DNA of 64,000 nt, from the NCBI GenBank assembly GCA_009363875.1, contig CM018682.1:62456031-62520030 (forward strand), written 5' to 3'. The DNA is from Mikania micrantha. Its lineage: Eukaryota > Streptophyta > Magnoliopsida > Asterales > Asteraceae. This document shows positions 20,338 through 31,502 of the stretch, piece after piece. The position numbers and the translations under genes are program-made. Within the stretch, counting starts at the first letter, position 1. Every line of letters starts with the position of its first letter. Under the pieces are notes generated by a model, which ran no database searches, was not told the origin of the DNA, and saw nothing but the letters and a program-made list of their open reading frames with translations.

Positions 20338-23300
20338 CTCAAGAAAGGCGGGGACAATAATGTCAATGGCAATGGGAATGGCAACGGTAATGGTAATGGC
20401 ACCAACAACAACAATAACAATAACAACAACAATAATGGTGCTAGGGGCAGGGCGTTTGTGATTGGAGGACGTCAAGCGCGGGAGGATCCCAACATCGTTA
20501 CGGGTACGTTCCTCTTAAATAATCACTATGCCTCTATGTTATTTGACACCGGTGCCGATCGGAGTTTTGTATCTAGTTCACTTGCTAAGTTGCTAAATGT
20601 TAGTCCCACTGCCTTAGATAGTCCATACATTGTGGAATTAGCTGATGGTAAGTTAATTGTAGTGGAACATATTAAGGGATGTATCCTTGATTTGATGGGT
20701 CAAACATTAGAGATTGATCTTATGCCTATTACGCTAGGTAGTTTTGATGTAGTCATTGGCATGGACTGGTTGTCCAAACACCAGGCTGAAATATTATGCC
20801 ATGAAAAGATTGTTCGTATACCTCTTACAAATGGAGAGACACTGTATGTACAAGGTGAAAAGATCAGTACGCCACTGCGTCTCATATCTTGTATGAAAGC
20901 ACACAAATGTCTGCGTAAAGGTCATACGACAGTTATAGCACTTATAACTGAAAAGCCGGTAGCTGAGAAGAAGATTGAAGATATACCAGTAGTTTGTGAA
21001 TTTCCGGAGGTATTTCCAGAAGACTTACCGGGATTACCGCCTATCAGACAGGTGGAATTCCGAATAGACCTTACACCAGATGCAGCACCGATAGCTAGGG
21101 CGCCTTATCGACTTGCACCATCAGAGATGCAAGAATTATCTACACAATTGCAAGAATTGTTGGATAAGGGTTTCATACGACCTAGTTTTTCACCGTGGGG
21201 AGCTCCAGTTTTGTTTGTTAAGAAGAAGGACGGGACTTTCCGTATGTGTATTGATTACCGGGAATTGAACAAGGTCACTATTAAGAACCGGTATCCGTTA
21301 CCCAGAATTGACGATCTGTTCGATCAGTTGCAAGGTTCGAGTTACTACTCGAAGATTGATCTCAGGTCTGGTTATCATCAACTAAGAGTCCAGGAGGAGG
21401 ATATTCCAAAGACAGCATTCAGGATGCGCTATGGCCATTATGAGTTCTTGGTCATGCCATTTGGGTTGACAAACGCTCCAGCTGTATTCATGGATCTCAT
21501 GAATCGTGTTTGTAAACCTTATCTTGATAAGTTTGTCATTGTTTTCATTGATGACATTCTCATATATTCTCAGACTGAGGAGGAGCACGCCGAACATCTT
21601 CGATTACTATTGGAATTATTGAAGCAGGAACAACTGTACGCTAAGTTCTCGAAATGTGATTTCTGGATGCGAGAAGTACAATTCTTGGGGCATATAGTTA
21701 ATGAAAAGGGTATACATGTTGATCCAGCGAAGATTGAAGCGATTAAGAATTGGGAAGCACCAAAGACCCCTACCGAGGTACGACAATTCCTTGGTTTGGC
21801 AGGTTATTACCGACGATTCATTGAGGGATTCTCAAAAATCGCTCAACCACTTACAGCTCTTACGCATAAGGGAACGAAGTATAACTGGACGGATAAACAG
21901 GAAACTGCATTCCAGTTATTGAAACAGAAACTCTGCAGTGCACTGATTTTGTCCTTACCGGAAGGGACGGAAGACTTTGTGGTGTATTGTGATGCATCTG
22001 CACAAGGTTTGGGATGTGTGTTAATGCAACGTGATAAAGTGATTGCTTATGCTTCCAGACAACTACGACCACACGAAAAGAATTACACTACTCATGACTT
22101 GGAGTTAGGAGCAGTGGTTTTTGCTCTGAAGATTTGGAGGCATTATTTGTATGGAACTAAGTGTACTATTTACACTGATCATAAGAGTTTGCAACATATC
22201 TTTGATCAGAAGGAACTCAATATGAGACAACGACGATGGGTTGAGTTGTTGAACGATTATGAGTGTGCGATTAAGTATCACCCGGGAAAAGCTAATGTAG
22301 TAGCTGATGCTTTAAGCAGAAAGGATACTTCAACAAGACGGGTTCGTGCACTTATGATGACAATACATACTGACTTACCTGACAAGGTACGCAGTGCTCA
22401 GATCGAAGCATTGAAAACGGAAAACTTAGTACAGGAATCTTTACGAGGAATGGAAACACAGTTGGATGTTAAGTCTGATGAAATTCGTTATTTCATTGAT
22501 CGATTGTGGATACCTTTGTATGGAGGTTTAAGGGAACTCGTGATGGATGAAGCACACAAGTTCAGATATTCAGTCCATCCGGGATCAGGCAAGATGTATC
22601 ATGACTTGAAGGCACTGTATTGGTGGCCTCACATGAAAGCTGATATTGCTAAGTACGTTAGCAAATGTTTGACTTGTTCGAAAGTCAAAGTTGAATATCA
22701 GAAGCCATCTGGTTTACTGCAACAACCAGAGATACCGATGTGGAAATGGGAACAGATTTCGATGGACTTCATTACTAAGTTACCCCGTACACCGAGTGGT
22801 TGTGATACGATATGGGTAATTGTCGATCGGTTAACGAAATCTGCACACTTCTTAGCAATCAAGGAAACTGATAAGATGGAGAAACTGACTCGCATTTACA
22901 TTAAGGAAGTGGTAGCACGGCATGGCGTGCCAATCTCTATCATATCAGATCGGGATGCCCGATTTACTTCCAACTTTTGGAAATCTCTTCATAAGTCATT
23001 GGGGACTCGCTTGGATATGAGTACCGCCTATCATCCACAGACAGACGGTCAAAGTGAACGTACGATTCAAACGCTCGAGGATATGTTACGAGCTTGTATA
23101 ATTGATTTTGGTGATAGCTGGGAGAATCACTTACCGTTAGTGGAATTCTCTTACAACAATAGTTATCATACAAGTATTCAAGCAGCACCGTTTGAAGCTT
23201 TGTATGGTCGCAAATGTCGTTCACCAGTTTGCTGGGCTGAAATTGGTGACATTCAGATAACAGGTCCTGAACTGGTGCACGAGACGACAGAAAAGATAGT

Positions 23301-23817
23301 TCAAATCCGGAACCGTATGGCAGCGGCCCGGGATCGACAGAAGAGTTATGCTGACAAACGTCAAAAACCGTTAGAATTTCAAGTAGGAGACAGAGTTCTT
23401 CTAAAGGTATCACCTTGGAAAGGTGTAATACGATTCGGCAAACGCGGAAAGCTTAGTCCACGTTACGTAGGACCTTTTGAGATCCTGAAAAGGATTGGTC
23501 CAGTTGCATATCAACTTAAACTACCGGATGAACTCAGTGGAGTTCATGATGTCTTTCACGTATCGAACTTAAAGAAATGTCTTTCTGATGAGACATTGAT
23601 TGTACCATTGGAGGAAATACAAGTGGATGAACAGTTACGATTCATTGAAGAACCAGCAGAAATTATGGACCGAGAGGTCAAACAGCTTAAGCAAAGCAAG
23701 ATTCCAATAGTCAAAGTTCGATGGAATTCAAGACGTGGTCCTGAATTCACGTGGGAACGGGAAGACCAAATGATGAAGAAGTACCCTCATCTATTCAAAA
23801 CAGTTACTGCTAACTGA
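20338..23817 (+). CDS. pol: G-T Pol: protease, RT, RNase H, integrase, chromodomain-like tail
   Basis: It is open from the codon after the gag stop, in the gag frame; the first ATG is at 20,458. Numbering from that ATG, protease DTGA is at 30-33, RT FIDD at 363-366, RNase H follows (YCDAS, LELGAV, TDHKSL, DALSR), and the integrase zinc region HX..HX..CX2C precedes the catalytic triad D770, D831, E867 (D-X35-E). The GPF/Y-type module (YVGPFEIL) and the chromodomain-like tail VKVRWNSRRGPEFTWERE close the protein. A poly-Gly/Asn linker, encoded by GGYAATGG and AACAAC repeats (20,350-20,440), joins it to Gag. All catalytic residues are present. Expression needs bypass of the TAG at 20,335-20,337. 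Confidence 0.93.
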   Translation, partial: LKKGGDNNVNGNGNGNGNGNGTNNNNNNNNNNNGARGRAFVIGGRQAREDPNIVTGTFLLNNHYASMLFDTGADRSFVSSSLAKLLNVSPTALDSPYIVELADGKLIVVEHIKGCILDLMGQTLEIDLMPITLGSFDVVIGMDWLSKHQAEILCHEKIVRIPLTNGETLYVQGEKISTPLRLISCMKAHKCLRKGHTTVIALITEKPVAEKKIEDIPVVCEFPEVFPEDLPGLPPIRQVEFRIDLTPDAAPIARAPYRLAPSEMQELSTQLQELLDKGFIRPSFSPWGAPVLFVKKKDGTFRMCIDYRELNKVTIKNRYPLPRIDDLFDQLQGSSYYSKIDLRSGYHQLRVQEEDIPKTAFRMRYGHYEFLVMPFGLTNAPAVFMDLMNRVCKPYLDKFVIVFIDDILIYSQTEEEHAEHLRLLLELLKQEQLYAKFSKCDFWMREVQFLGHIVNEKGIHVDPAKIEAIKNWEAPKTPTEVRQFLGLAGYYRRFIEGFSKIAQPLTALTHKGTKYNWTDKQETAFQLLKQKLCSALILSLPEGTEDFVVYCDASAQGLGCVLMQRDKVIAYASRQLRPHEKNYTTHDLELGAVVFALKIWRHYLYGTKCTIYTDHKSLQHIFDQKELNMRQRRWVELLNDYECAIKYHPGKANVVADALSRKDTSTRRVRALMMTIHTDLPDKVRSAQIEALKTENLVQESLRGMETQLDVKSDEIRYFIDRLWIPLYGGLRELVMDEAHKFRYSVHPGSGKMYHDLKALYWWPHMKADIAKYVSKCLTCSKVKVEYQKPSGLLQQPEIPMWKWEQISMDFITKLPRTPSGCDTIWVIVDRLTKSAHFLAIKETDKMEKLTRIYIKEVVARHGVPISIISDRDARFTSNFWKSLHKSLGTRLDMSTAYHPQTDGQSERTIQTLEDMLRACIIDFGDSWENHLPLVEFSYNNSYHTSIQAAPFEALYGRKCRSPVCWAEIGDIQITGPELVHETTEKIVQIRNRMAAARDRQKSYADKRQKPLEFQVGDRVLLKVSPWKGVIRFGKRGKLSPRYVGPFEILKRIGPVAYQLKLPDELSGVHDVFHVSNLKKCLSDETLIVPLEEIQVDEQLRFIEEPAEIMDREVKQLKQSKIPIVKVRWNSRRGPEFTWEREDQMMKKYPHLFKTVTAN

Positions 23818-23828
23818 GAGCACACGTT

Positions 23829-23860
23829 AAATTTCGGGACGAAATTTCCTTCAACAAGGG
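23829..23860 (+). promoter_or_regulatory. G-T palindrome and purine tract, upstream copy
   Basis: AAATTTCG (23,829-23,836), GGA, CGAAATTT (23,840-23,847), then CCTTCAACAAGGG. It is followed by TGTGACGTGATGATTCAC, which looks like the start of a different LTR. Confidence 0.8.
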
Positions 23861-24328
23861 TGTGACGTGATGATTCACACATCAACACTGCAAATTTCAA
23901 ACTGTAAGCACAAACACTCTATTCAATTGATTTGTTATAAACATTTGTGCTACATTACATTCTATATATTTTATGTGCTACATTTCATATGTTACATGTT
24001 ATAGTAGTACATACAAGGTTAGTTACACACATTTTGCTATGTGCGGGGTTGCATAGTACAAACAGTTATAGACACTCACTATGTGTGAGGTTACACAACA
24101 CAGTGTGTGAGGTTACACAACACAGTATGATCAAACACAAACAGTCACAGTTAGGTGAACTAACTAGTGTACACGCAAACAGTCACATTGAACGATCACA
24201 TTGAGTTGTGATGTTGCAAGCATTAGACTATGTGTGTAAGTACACACAAGCACACAGAATGATCAAATCACACTAACACGCACAATCTGAACTTGTAAGT
24301 AGTTTCCTAATTACTCCTAACACTTACT
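23861..24328 (+). other. Extra 0.47-kb segment between the two pre-LTR palindromes of G-T
   Basis: It starts like an LTR (TGTGACGTGATGATTC) but has no LTR end. It contains a 22-bp direct duplication (24,083-24,104 and 24,105-24,126, opening GTGTGAGGTTACACAACACA) and several TGTG/CACA inverted words. No gene is seen. It may be a piece of a related LTR picked up by template switching. Confidence 0.6.
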
Positions 24329-24365
24329 AATTTTCGGGACGAAAATTCCTTCAACAAGGGGATGA
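24329..24365 (+). promoter_or_regulatory. G-T palindrome and purine tract, copy adjacent to the 3' LTR
   Basis: AATTTTCG (24,329-24,336), GGA, CGAAAATT (24,340-24,347), then CCTTCAACAAGGGGATGA ending at the LTR start 24,366. Compared with the upstream copy, both arms changed so that pairing is kept. Confidence 0.8.
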
Positions 24366-24420
24366 TGTGACAATCCGACTTTTCGGATTAACCTTGTTAA
24401 CTGAAGATGGTGAGATCACA

Positions 24421-24572
24421 GGCCCAACAGAGCCAATGTAGGCCAACAGAGCCAATGTGGGCCCAATAGAGCTAAGGTAGACCCAACAGAACCAAAGTAG
24501 GCCCAATAAGCCCAAGGGTGGCCCAGTAAGGCCAAGATAGGCCCAGTGAGCCTGATGTAGGCCCAATTGCAG
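24421..24572. repeat. 20-bp minisatellite, 3' LTR copy
   Basis: Same units and number as at 15,557-15,708, so no copy-number change has occurred since insertion. Confidence 0.85.
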
Positions 24573-25801
24573 TAATGAAACCCAAATGGATTAACTTAGC
24601 CCATTGGGATTCCAATTTAATCAATTAGTGATAATTCGGGATTTTTAGTGTAACTTTGTTAATCGAAATGATATATTATTAATCCAGAATGGTCTATAGG
24701 AGTTAAGATTAAATAAAAATCAGGTTCTAAGTGTTTAATTTCATGAATTAGTCCACAAGTTGTGATTATAATTGATTTTGACTTCTAAAAGTCAAAATTC
24801 GGTTATAGATATATAGGGAAAATCGAAAGTGGTGTTATTACACTGAAATTAATGAGATTAAACCTCCAATCAACTTATATTAGTGAATTTTAACAGCAAT
24901 CATACGTTATTAGTGAGAATAATGATCGAATTTAAATCATTTGGCATCCAAGAGTTGAAACCGAAACTCTTCATTATCAAAACCATTCGTTTCGATCATA
25001 AAGCACGAAATTGGTATTCCAGAAACCTTAGTCGGCATCTTTAGATTCTAAATCATCAATCAATTTGATCTAAGAAGCTACGGATTGAAGAACACGATCA
25101 AGACTCGGCCGAAACTGTACCCACAAGTCGAATCACTTCAATTTGAGATCAACCCAGGTAAGAAATCAATCCTACACGCTCTAAAAGTACCGACTAAGAA
25201 TAGCCCTATCCTGTTGTCGGTTAAAAACATCGAATTCTAGGGACTCTAATTCTAGCGTTTGTTCTAGAAAACGGGTTGGGGATTTCAACACGAATGAGTT
25301 TGATATTCAAATTAAATCACTGTATTAGTTTCAGAGAATATCGGTCAAGTTATCAAACCTTCCAATTTCATGAAACATGCACGAATATATTGATTTCGAG
25401 TTTTAGGGTTCTAAGTCTAAACTGTTTTGGGGGTTTTGTATCAAATAAGCTTAAGAACGAAATTAAATGGTATAGATAGTTTCAGAAGGAACCGATCAAG
25501 AATATGCCTAAGTTAATTTCAAGAAACATCAATGAATTAAACGATTTTTGATTTAAAGTTATAGTATACACGTTCGAAACTAAGGACAATCGGGTTTTAA
25601 TGATTTAAGTTGATGATTTATCAAATTTGATGCATGGTTGAACTCGGTGGTATATCCAGAAACGAAGCCCTATGGTTTTAAGGGCTATTAAGATCGAATT
25701 CATGGACAATTAGAACCAAATTGCTTCGGCTATAGTCTTCTAAGGGAAACCGGTCTAGTGATGCTTAAAACGATTTTGAATTGGTTATGTTAACAAAAGA
25801 T

Positions 25802-25877
25802 GGGATAGATTAGATGGTAGGTAGCGTGTGCGGTGGAAAGGGGGTCGCGGGTTCGATCCCGGCCCCAAACGGTTTTT
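25802..25877 (+). other. tRNA-like pol III module in the G-T 3' LTR
   Basis: A box TAGATTAGATGG (25,806-25,817), B box GGTTCGATCC (25,850-25,859) and the T-run after ACGG are all unchanged relative to the 5' LTR copy. Confidence 0.6.
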
Positions 25878-26257
25878 GTATTTTAAAAAGCAATTTTTGA
25901 GTTTTAAACAAAATCTAGTATTTTGCTCATAACTTTCTTGTTCTAAATCCGATTTAATTCATTCAAGTTGCGTTGGAACCGTAACGGGAATACGAACGTA
26001 TTAGAATAATAAAATTCATATTTTAACCTGAAAACGAAATCGCGTATAATTACGATTATTTAAATAAAATCAAATATGATTTTATTTAAACAATTTCAAA
26101 GGCACGCATATATACATATGCACATTCTTAACACTCTAACATACGTGTGTTGACACGTATGTGATTTCAAGCACAAAACAGCATTTCGAATAACACTAGG
26201 TTATTGTCACGGTCCCAAACGGTATGATTCCGTTAGTTGGAAATCGGGGGTGTGACA

Positions 26258-26262
26258 TATAC
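26258..26262. repeat. Right target site duplication of G-T
   Basis: TATAC matches 15,497-15,501. Confidence 0.85.
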
Positions 26263-27719
26263 GAATGCTATACGTATAAGAGTCTTTTTTAATTACTTTT
26301 ACTGAGTGTTCTTCGCTCCATTCAACTTTTCAGCAAAGACCAACAACAAACCAGTTTCGAGGGTTCAAAACACAAATCATCTAGGAGATGTCCGTTGACC
26401 ACAACAGTTCGAGGCTTTGTGCCGAACCAAGAGGTGAACGGACACAATCCGGGGAATTGTGTAGTGCACAATCGAATACTTTCACTTTCGTGGGAATCCC
26501 CCATCAAAAAACAACATATTTTCATGGTATCTGTCTAGAGTAATTCACTAGGACATGCGTCCACACAACATCACATCTGGAATTCGCTGAGGAATTCTCG
26601 AACAACACACCAGATTCATTTACCATTAGTTGACGCGGGTCAACTGACGGTAACGCAGATGGTTCCATTGGTTTAACAAACCTCCAGCGCTGAGGCTGGT
26701 ACGTTACACGCAAACACACGTGCAACAACAACTCAGATTAGTTCGAGGGGAACTAATCACACAATCATATCTGTTACAGTTGGTAAATGATCACAAGAGT
26801 GATATTATACATAGACCACTCAACAAAAGCAAGAGTTTTCAAATCAAATAAATGTTCAAGACCTGGTCTTGAACGAGTTTTAAACGAGTACACAGTAAAG
26901 AGTGTTTTACTAGAAGAAAGAAGCGTCACTTGTGTGATTTTCTAAACAAACAAAAACCTGCCTCCTATACCAGGAGACAGAGCATATGTTTCTTTCTCAA
27001 ATTTCATGTTTACAACCATCTGTCGTGTCGAGTAGAGTGGAGTTACACAAGTGACAAGGTCCGATTTCTGTTAAGGACACCCTTGTGGATCATCAAAGGG
27101 GTGGTGGGCTGGCGGCTAGGCTGGCGGTAAGCCTGACCCTACGTATGCCCTATACATAAGCTACCTACAATGATTTGGGATGGTGCCAGTAATGATGGTC
27201 AGACCAACGCACTTGTGAAGTTCATTCGTGTCTTCAACACCTTTCACGCATCACTTTCAAAATCTATGTGAATGGAAAGATCTTTACTAAACCTTTTACA
27301 AAACCTAATATTTAAAAAAAATGTGACTCACCAACCTAGTGTTGACAGATTTTACCTGTTCTCAGGTGATGAACAGGTGAAAGTTGGATGACTTTAGAGA
27401 GAGAAAGATTGGATCCCCTAGAGGATCCTACAACTCCTGCATGGGATTTCTCTGGCTAGCCCAGATACAAGATTCAAGACTTGCACCTGTCTAAGCAACC
27501 TTTGTGGGACATCAGGTCCTCATTCCAGATGTCCAAGTCAAGTTGTAATAGAATTAAATTATGAAACCTTTGTAATTTAATTTTATTCATTTAATGCATT
27601 TAGTATCTCTCATATTATCATGTGCAATGTAACAATCTGATCACTCTGTTTCCAATCACGCCTCGGGACTATTCCGCCCGACGGGTCCCCGATCCGGCCC
27701 GCCAGTCCGGGGTGTGACA
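26258..27719 (+). mobile_element. G-O 5' LTR, right part
   Basis: It ends CCGGGGTGTGACA followed by a primer site, which defines the LTR end. The region before the end is related to the G-D LTR terminus (CCGCCCGACGGG is shared). It contains the hairpin CAAC-CTAGT-GTTG (27,332-27,344) and acceptor-like TGTTCTCAG (AG 27,364-27,365). No gene is seen; short open frames are shadows. Confidence 0.85.
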
Positions 27720-27722
27720 GAT

Positions 27723-27734
27723 TGGTATCAAAGC
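27723..27734 (+). promoter_or_regulatory. G-O primer binding site
   Basis: TGGTATCAAAGC, four bases after the LTR end, has one mismatch to the initiator-Met-tRNA complement. Confidence 0.85.
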
Positions 27735-27887
27735 CATTGTTATAGAGAATTATGTCATTTACTTAAACGGTTTGTCCTAGACTATAACCTAGGGACCTCA
27801 TGTAGAGAAATTAGGACATGAACAATTGCATATCTTACTTGTGTTTAATCACAGGTACTAATCGTTTCCACTTCTGGGGTAATCATA

Positions 27888-28203
27888 ATGCCTCCAAAGG
27901 AACAACCAAGCGCCAACCTGGACACCACTACCCTAGCTACACTCATTGCAGAGCAACTCATCGCTTCCATCCCGACATTGTGGATCAAATCAATCGCAGA
28001 CCTCGATACCCAGCAGACACATCCATCATGTCGAAGGCTGAAGCCGAATCCGCTACAAGGGAATCGACGGGCAAATCCAGCTACCCTCTCCCCAAGAGAG
28101 GAAGAACTGACAACCCTAACCACGCGGGTCCCAGCCACCGAGGCGAACCTCGTAGATCCTACGCTGGAGCTCTCCCCTTTACACTAAATGTCAATATCAC
28201 CAC
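27888..28203 (+). pseudogene. gag: G-O gag, N-terminal piece cut by S2
   Basis: From an ATG at 27,888 the reading is MPPKEQPSANLDTTTLATLI, a typical gypsy Gag opening (MPPK...). It runs into a stop at 28,187, and S2 begins at 28,204. Only the poorly conserved N-terminus is left, so the identification rests mainly on position after the primer site. If the nesting is right, the rest of this gag lies beyond the right edge of the window. Confidence 0.55.
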
Positions 28204-28807
28204 TGTTGGAAAATAATGACTGATGAGCAAAACCACTGAAGACAGACAAATGAATAAAACCACGGATTGACCAACCGCAGATGCTTCTCTTCAGAAGACA
28301 CTCTCTTCCGACTGAAGAACTGCTTCAGCGTCGAAACATCAACAGCGGAAGACATCAAATGATTCGGAAGACAATCTCCAACTCTCAAATAACTGATTGC
28401 TCAATCATTTTCTGATTAATACCTTCCAAAACAATAACCACTGAGCCTCAGGACAACTACCTCAACCTTGGAAGACCTGAAGACTCCTGTTTTCGTTGTT
28501 GTTGACTTTGTATTAGTTGTACTATTATGATGATTCAGTGTCTGTAACAGTGTCAGCTATTTGTCTTATTATTTCTTGTCTTGTATCTCTGAATGTAGGG
28601 TGTTTACGTCCCAACATTCCCTAAGTAAAATGGATTACTTCCCCCAAAATTCCTTGTACTTTTATTCTGTTATTCTCTCTTTCTAGCAAAAAATAAACAA
28701 CGAAAATAACTTTGTGCAAAACTTTAGAGGGAGCTAATACCAAAGCTTCGACCAAGTGTCTAAAGTCTTTATTCCTTCTTAAACAGCCTCTCCTAGTTTT
28801 CTCAACA
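28204..28807 (+). mobile_element. S2 5' LTR (604 bp)
   Basis: It starts TGTTGGAAAATAATGACTGA and ends TTTTCTCAACA, one base before the primer site. It shares CTGATGAG and ACTGAAGA words with the S3 LTR. Confidence 0.8.
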
Positions 28808-28808
28808 A

Positions 28809-28821
28809 TTGGTATCAGAGC
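28809..28821 (+). promoter_or_regulatory. S2 primer binding site
   Basis: TTGGTATCAGAGC matches the complement of the initiator-Met-tRNA 3' end exactly. Confidence 0.88.
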
Positions 28822-29034
28822 CTTGTCCTTAGAACTGGTTTAACCATCAAGAATAAAACTCAAAGCTCTCTTTGATATCTTGTTGTTTAGTTTTCTGTGT
28901 TATGTTTCTTCTATCTTTCTACTCTTTAAATCTGTAGGAGTTGGGTTTTGAACTAAGCTGTGTTCAAAATCAATCTAACAAACTACCTTGAGAACTCATC
29001 ACTCTTTGATTTACTCATAACCATTTGTAAACCT

Positions 29035-31412
29035 ATGGCAGAAAAATTCACCTTAGACCCTCATAACACTGGTTCTGCAACTAAGCCACCAATCTTGGTA
29101 AGGCATCAATACAATATATGGCAGAGAAGGATGTTACACTTCTTGTCCAAAAATTATACCGGATTTTGGAAGTCTGTGATGTTCGGACCTCATAAACCAA
29201 TTGTCTTGGACACAGAGACTGGAAACCATGTCCCTAAGGATCCTTGGAACTACACAGTAGAAAACTTCCAGAAGTTGGACCTTGATGCCAAGGCATATGT
29301 TCAGCTGGCTATGGCCTTCCCGAATGAAATACATTCTGGTCTTCTTCACCACGAGTCTGCTAAATACTTGTGGGATGCTCTAAAAGAGCAATTCGGTGGT
29401 ACTGATGATGTTGTGGCCAATACAAGGGAGATATTGGCTCAATAGTATGAGACATTCTGCCAACTAAATAATGAGTCACTGACTCAACAATTTGAAAGGT
29501 TCACATTTCTCTTAAGTGAACTAAAATTAGCTGGTCAAGTGTACCTCCTATTTCTGTTCTTAAATTGATTCTTGAGATCTCTTCCTGATAAATGTGAAAC
29601 CTATTCCATAGTCATGAGATCATTCCCAGACTTTGGCAAACTCTCACTTACCCAACTCCATGGTAAGTTGCTCACCTTTGAGCGGGAGATTGACCAGAAA
29701 AGAAAAATAATAAAGTCTGGTAAATCAACATAAGAGTACGTTCAAGGGAACACAACTCTTCTCAGTCATAACTTTAAGACAAATGATCAGGGTTATGATG
29801 AGTACATTGACATAACTACTGGCATCACCTCTTCTTCTTCTTCTTCTTGTGATGACCATTCTCTCATTTCTAACCATTAGTGTTTTATCATGGATGATCT
29901 CCATCAGATTCCAAGTGATGACATGGAAGAGATGGATATTCTTCATTAACTTTCGCTCTTGAGCATGAGAACTATCAAGTTCTACAAGAGCTAAGGAAGA
30001 AAATTTCCTGGAATCCATGGGAAAACCAGGATCGGTCTAAATAAGGCTAAAGTCCAATGCTACAGATGTCACGGCACAGGACACTTTGCCAGGGAATGCA
30101 AAAATGCTCCCGACTCTAACTCTTCACCGTATATGACATTCCCAAACACACACACATACTTCTACGACACCTTTTTCTTCTTCTTCTTTCTCACATTTTA
30201 AAAGGCACAGCAACTCTCAGCAGACAGATCACATTGTACAAAACTCTCCTTCTACGAATGTACAATTTGTACAAGCTGCCAATGATAGTGTGTACCAGCT
30301 CACTCCTGCCCCTCTTCAGATTGTTGCACCATCTCCATCACAAATAAATGCACCAGGCCTTGCTGTCCAGTCTTATAGTCAACCAGCTCTTTTCACCCAA
30401 GAGTACGTAGACCGGAGCAGCTTGCCTGAAGATGTAGGCTATGCCCTCATCACTTCTGAGCCAACAGAATTTGCTCTCATGTCTATTGGAGAAGATTCCA
30501 CTCCTTCTGATCTACCTGAAGCAGACACTTCTGATGCGCAGGTATCCTCTTCTACTCTTGAAAAACTGTGCACTGATGCGTGCATTGATGCTTTTGCAAA
30601 AATAAAGAAAGCCAACACGTTGCTTTAACAACAAAATCAGGAGTTGGAGCAACTGCTAGCTAATAAAAATTCAGAAGTAGAAAAGTTAATAAAGAATAAA
30701 GATAGCCAAACTTCTATATCCTACAGATACAAATTTGGAAAAATCGGAAGTGGCACACCCGAAAAGTGATCATAACAATAATTCTTCTGACCGAACTGAG
30801 ATTTCTCCAGCCATGAGCTCTACTCAAAGCTCAGAAGGTACAACACTACTTGAAACCTCCGATAACCCTATGGCCCATCTTGAAAATGGAAAGAGGCCCA
30901 CGGTTGACATCAGATTCCCTCCTTCTCATCCACACACACCTTATCTAATAATGAAGGAAAATAAGCCATTCATTCCTAACTATTCTTCACTATCTCCTGC
31001 TTTTCTGAAGTGTTTTAAGCACAATCACACCACTGAAAACTGCTGGACAAAAACTCCTTTCGAGAAAGCTAGAGATAGACTGAATGCTGAAAAATTCAAA
31101 GCTGAATAGGCTTCTTCATCTAAAGGGATTCTCCCCAAAAAGATGAAAAAGTCCAAGAAAGCTAATAGACCATCAGCTAATAGTGCAATAAGATCTAACA
31201 CCCATTCATCTCTTCACTTGTCTTTTCCTCCACATGCATCTCCTAGACCATCCATTCTTTGTACACCACCTTCTTATCCTAAGGTGACTACGACCTCCTA
31301 TTCTCCTACTGCTATGAACCCTTCTTTGGTGGATTCACAAATCAACATCTTGCATCAAAATCAGCAACAGTTGTTACAGATGATGCAGAAGTTGATGAAT
31401 AACACTCAATGA
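29035..31412 (+). pseudogene. gag: S2 gag, multiply interrupted
   Basis: The ATG at 29,035 opens MAEKFTLDPHNTGSATKPP, aligned with the S3 Gag start. The capsid-like domain runs to a TAG at 29,443-29,445 (after ANTREILAQ) and continues in frame as YETFCQ. Further stops and frameshifts follow. A zinc knuckle CYRCHGTGHFARECKN lies at about 30,059-30,107. Later open pieces (30,290-30,628; 30,735-31,109; 31,143-31,412) match the S3 Gag C-terminal half, including the CFKHNHTTENCW second-knuckle relic with a lost first cysteine pair. It is dead. Confidence 0.82.
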
Positions 31413-31502
31413 AACAAATAAGCATCTAAAATGTTCTATTCTTTCTTCTAAAAATAAATAATGACCCATATCTAACCTATTGCATTTGATCCTCATGTGC
31501 AG

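Larger units (their letters stand above)
15502..26257 (+). mobile_element. G-T: structurally complete chromovirus-type Ty3/gypsy element with an extra 5' ORF
   Basis: It has two LTRs (15,502-18,216 and 24,366-26,257), a 5-bp target duplication TATAC, a primer site at 18,220, an extra ORF, gag, pol with all domains, and a pre-LTR palindrome and purine tract. It is inserted in the 5' LTR of G-O. The two LTRs differ by roughly 15 substitutions that I could pick out by eye, plus one 823-bp deletion in the 3' copy, so it is fairly young. It is probably non-functional alone because of a stop between gag and pol, unless that stop is bypassed. The chromodomain-like C-terminus suggests Tekay/Del affinity. 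Confidence 0.92.
24366..26257 (+). mobile_element. G-T 3' LTR (1,892 bp, internally deleted)
   Basis: It is near-identical to the 5' LTR except for loss of the equivalent of 17,344-18,166 (823 bp). The junction falls at a shared TTGT. The minisatellite (24,421-24,572) and tRNA-like module are kept; the acceptor-like site is lost. Confidence 0.92.

Noticed and set aside
20166..20475. Leucine/valine-rich minus-strand open frames
   Set aside because: Antisense shadow of the AAC/GGTAAT repeats encoding the poly-Asn/Gly linker of G-T Pol.
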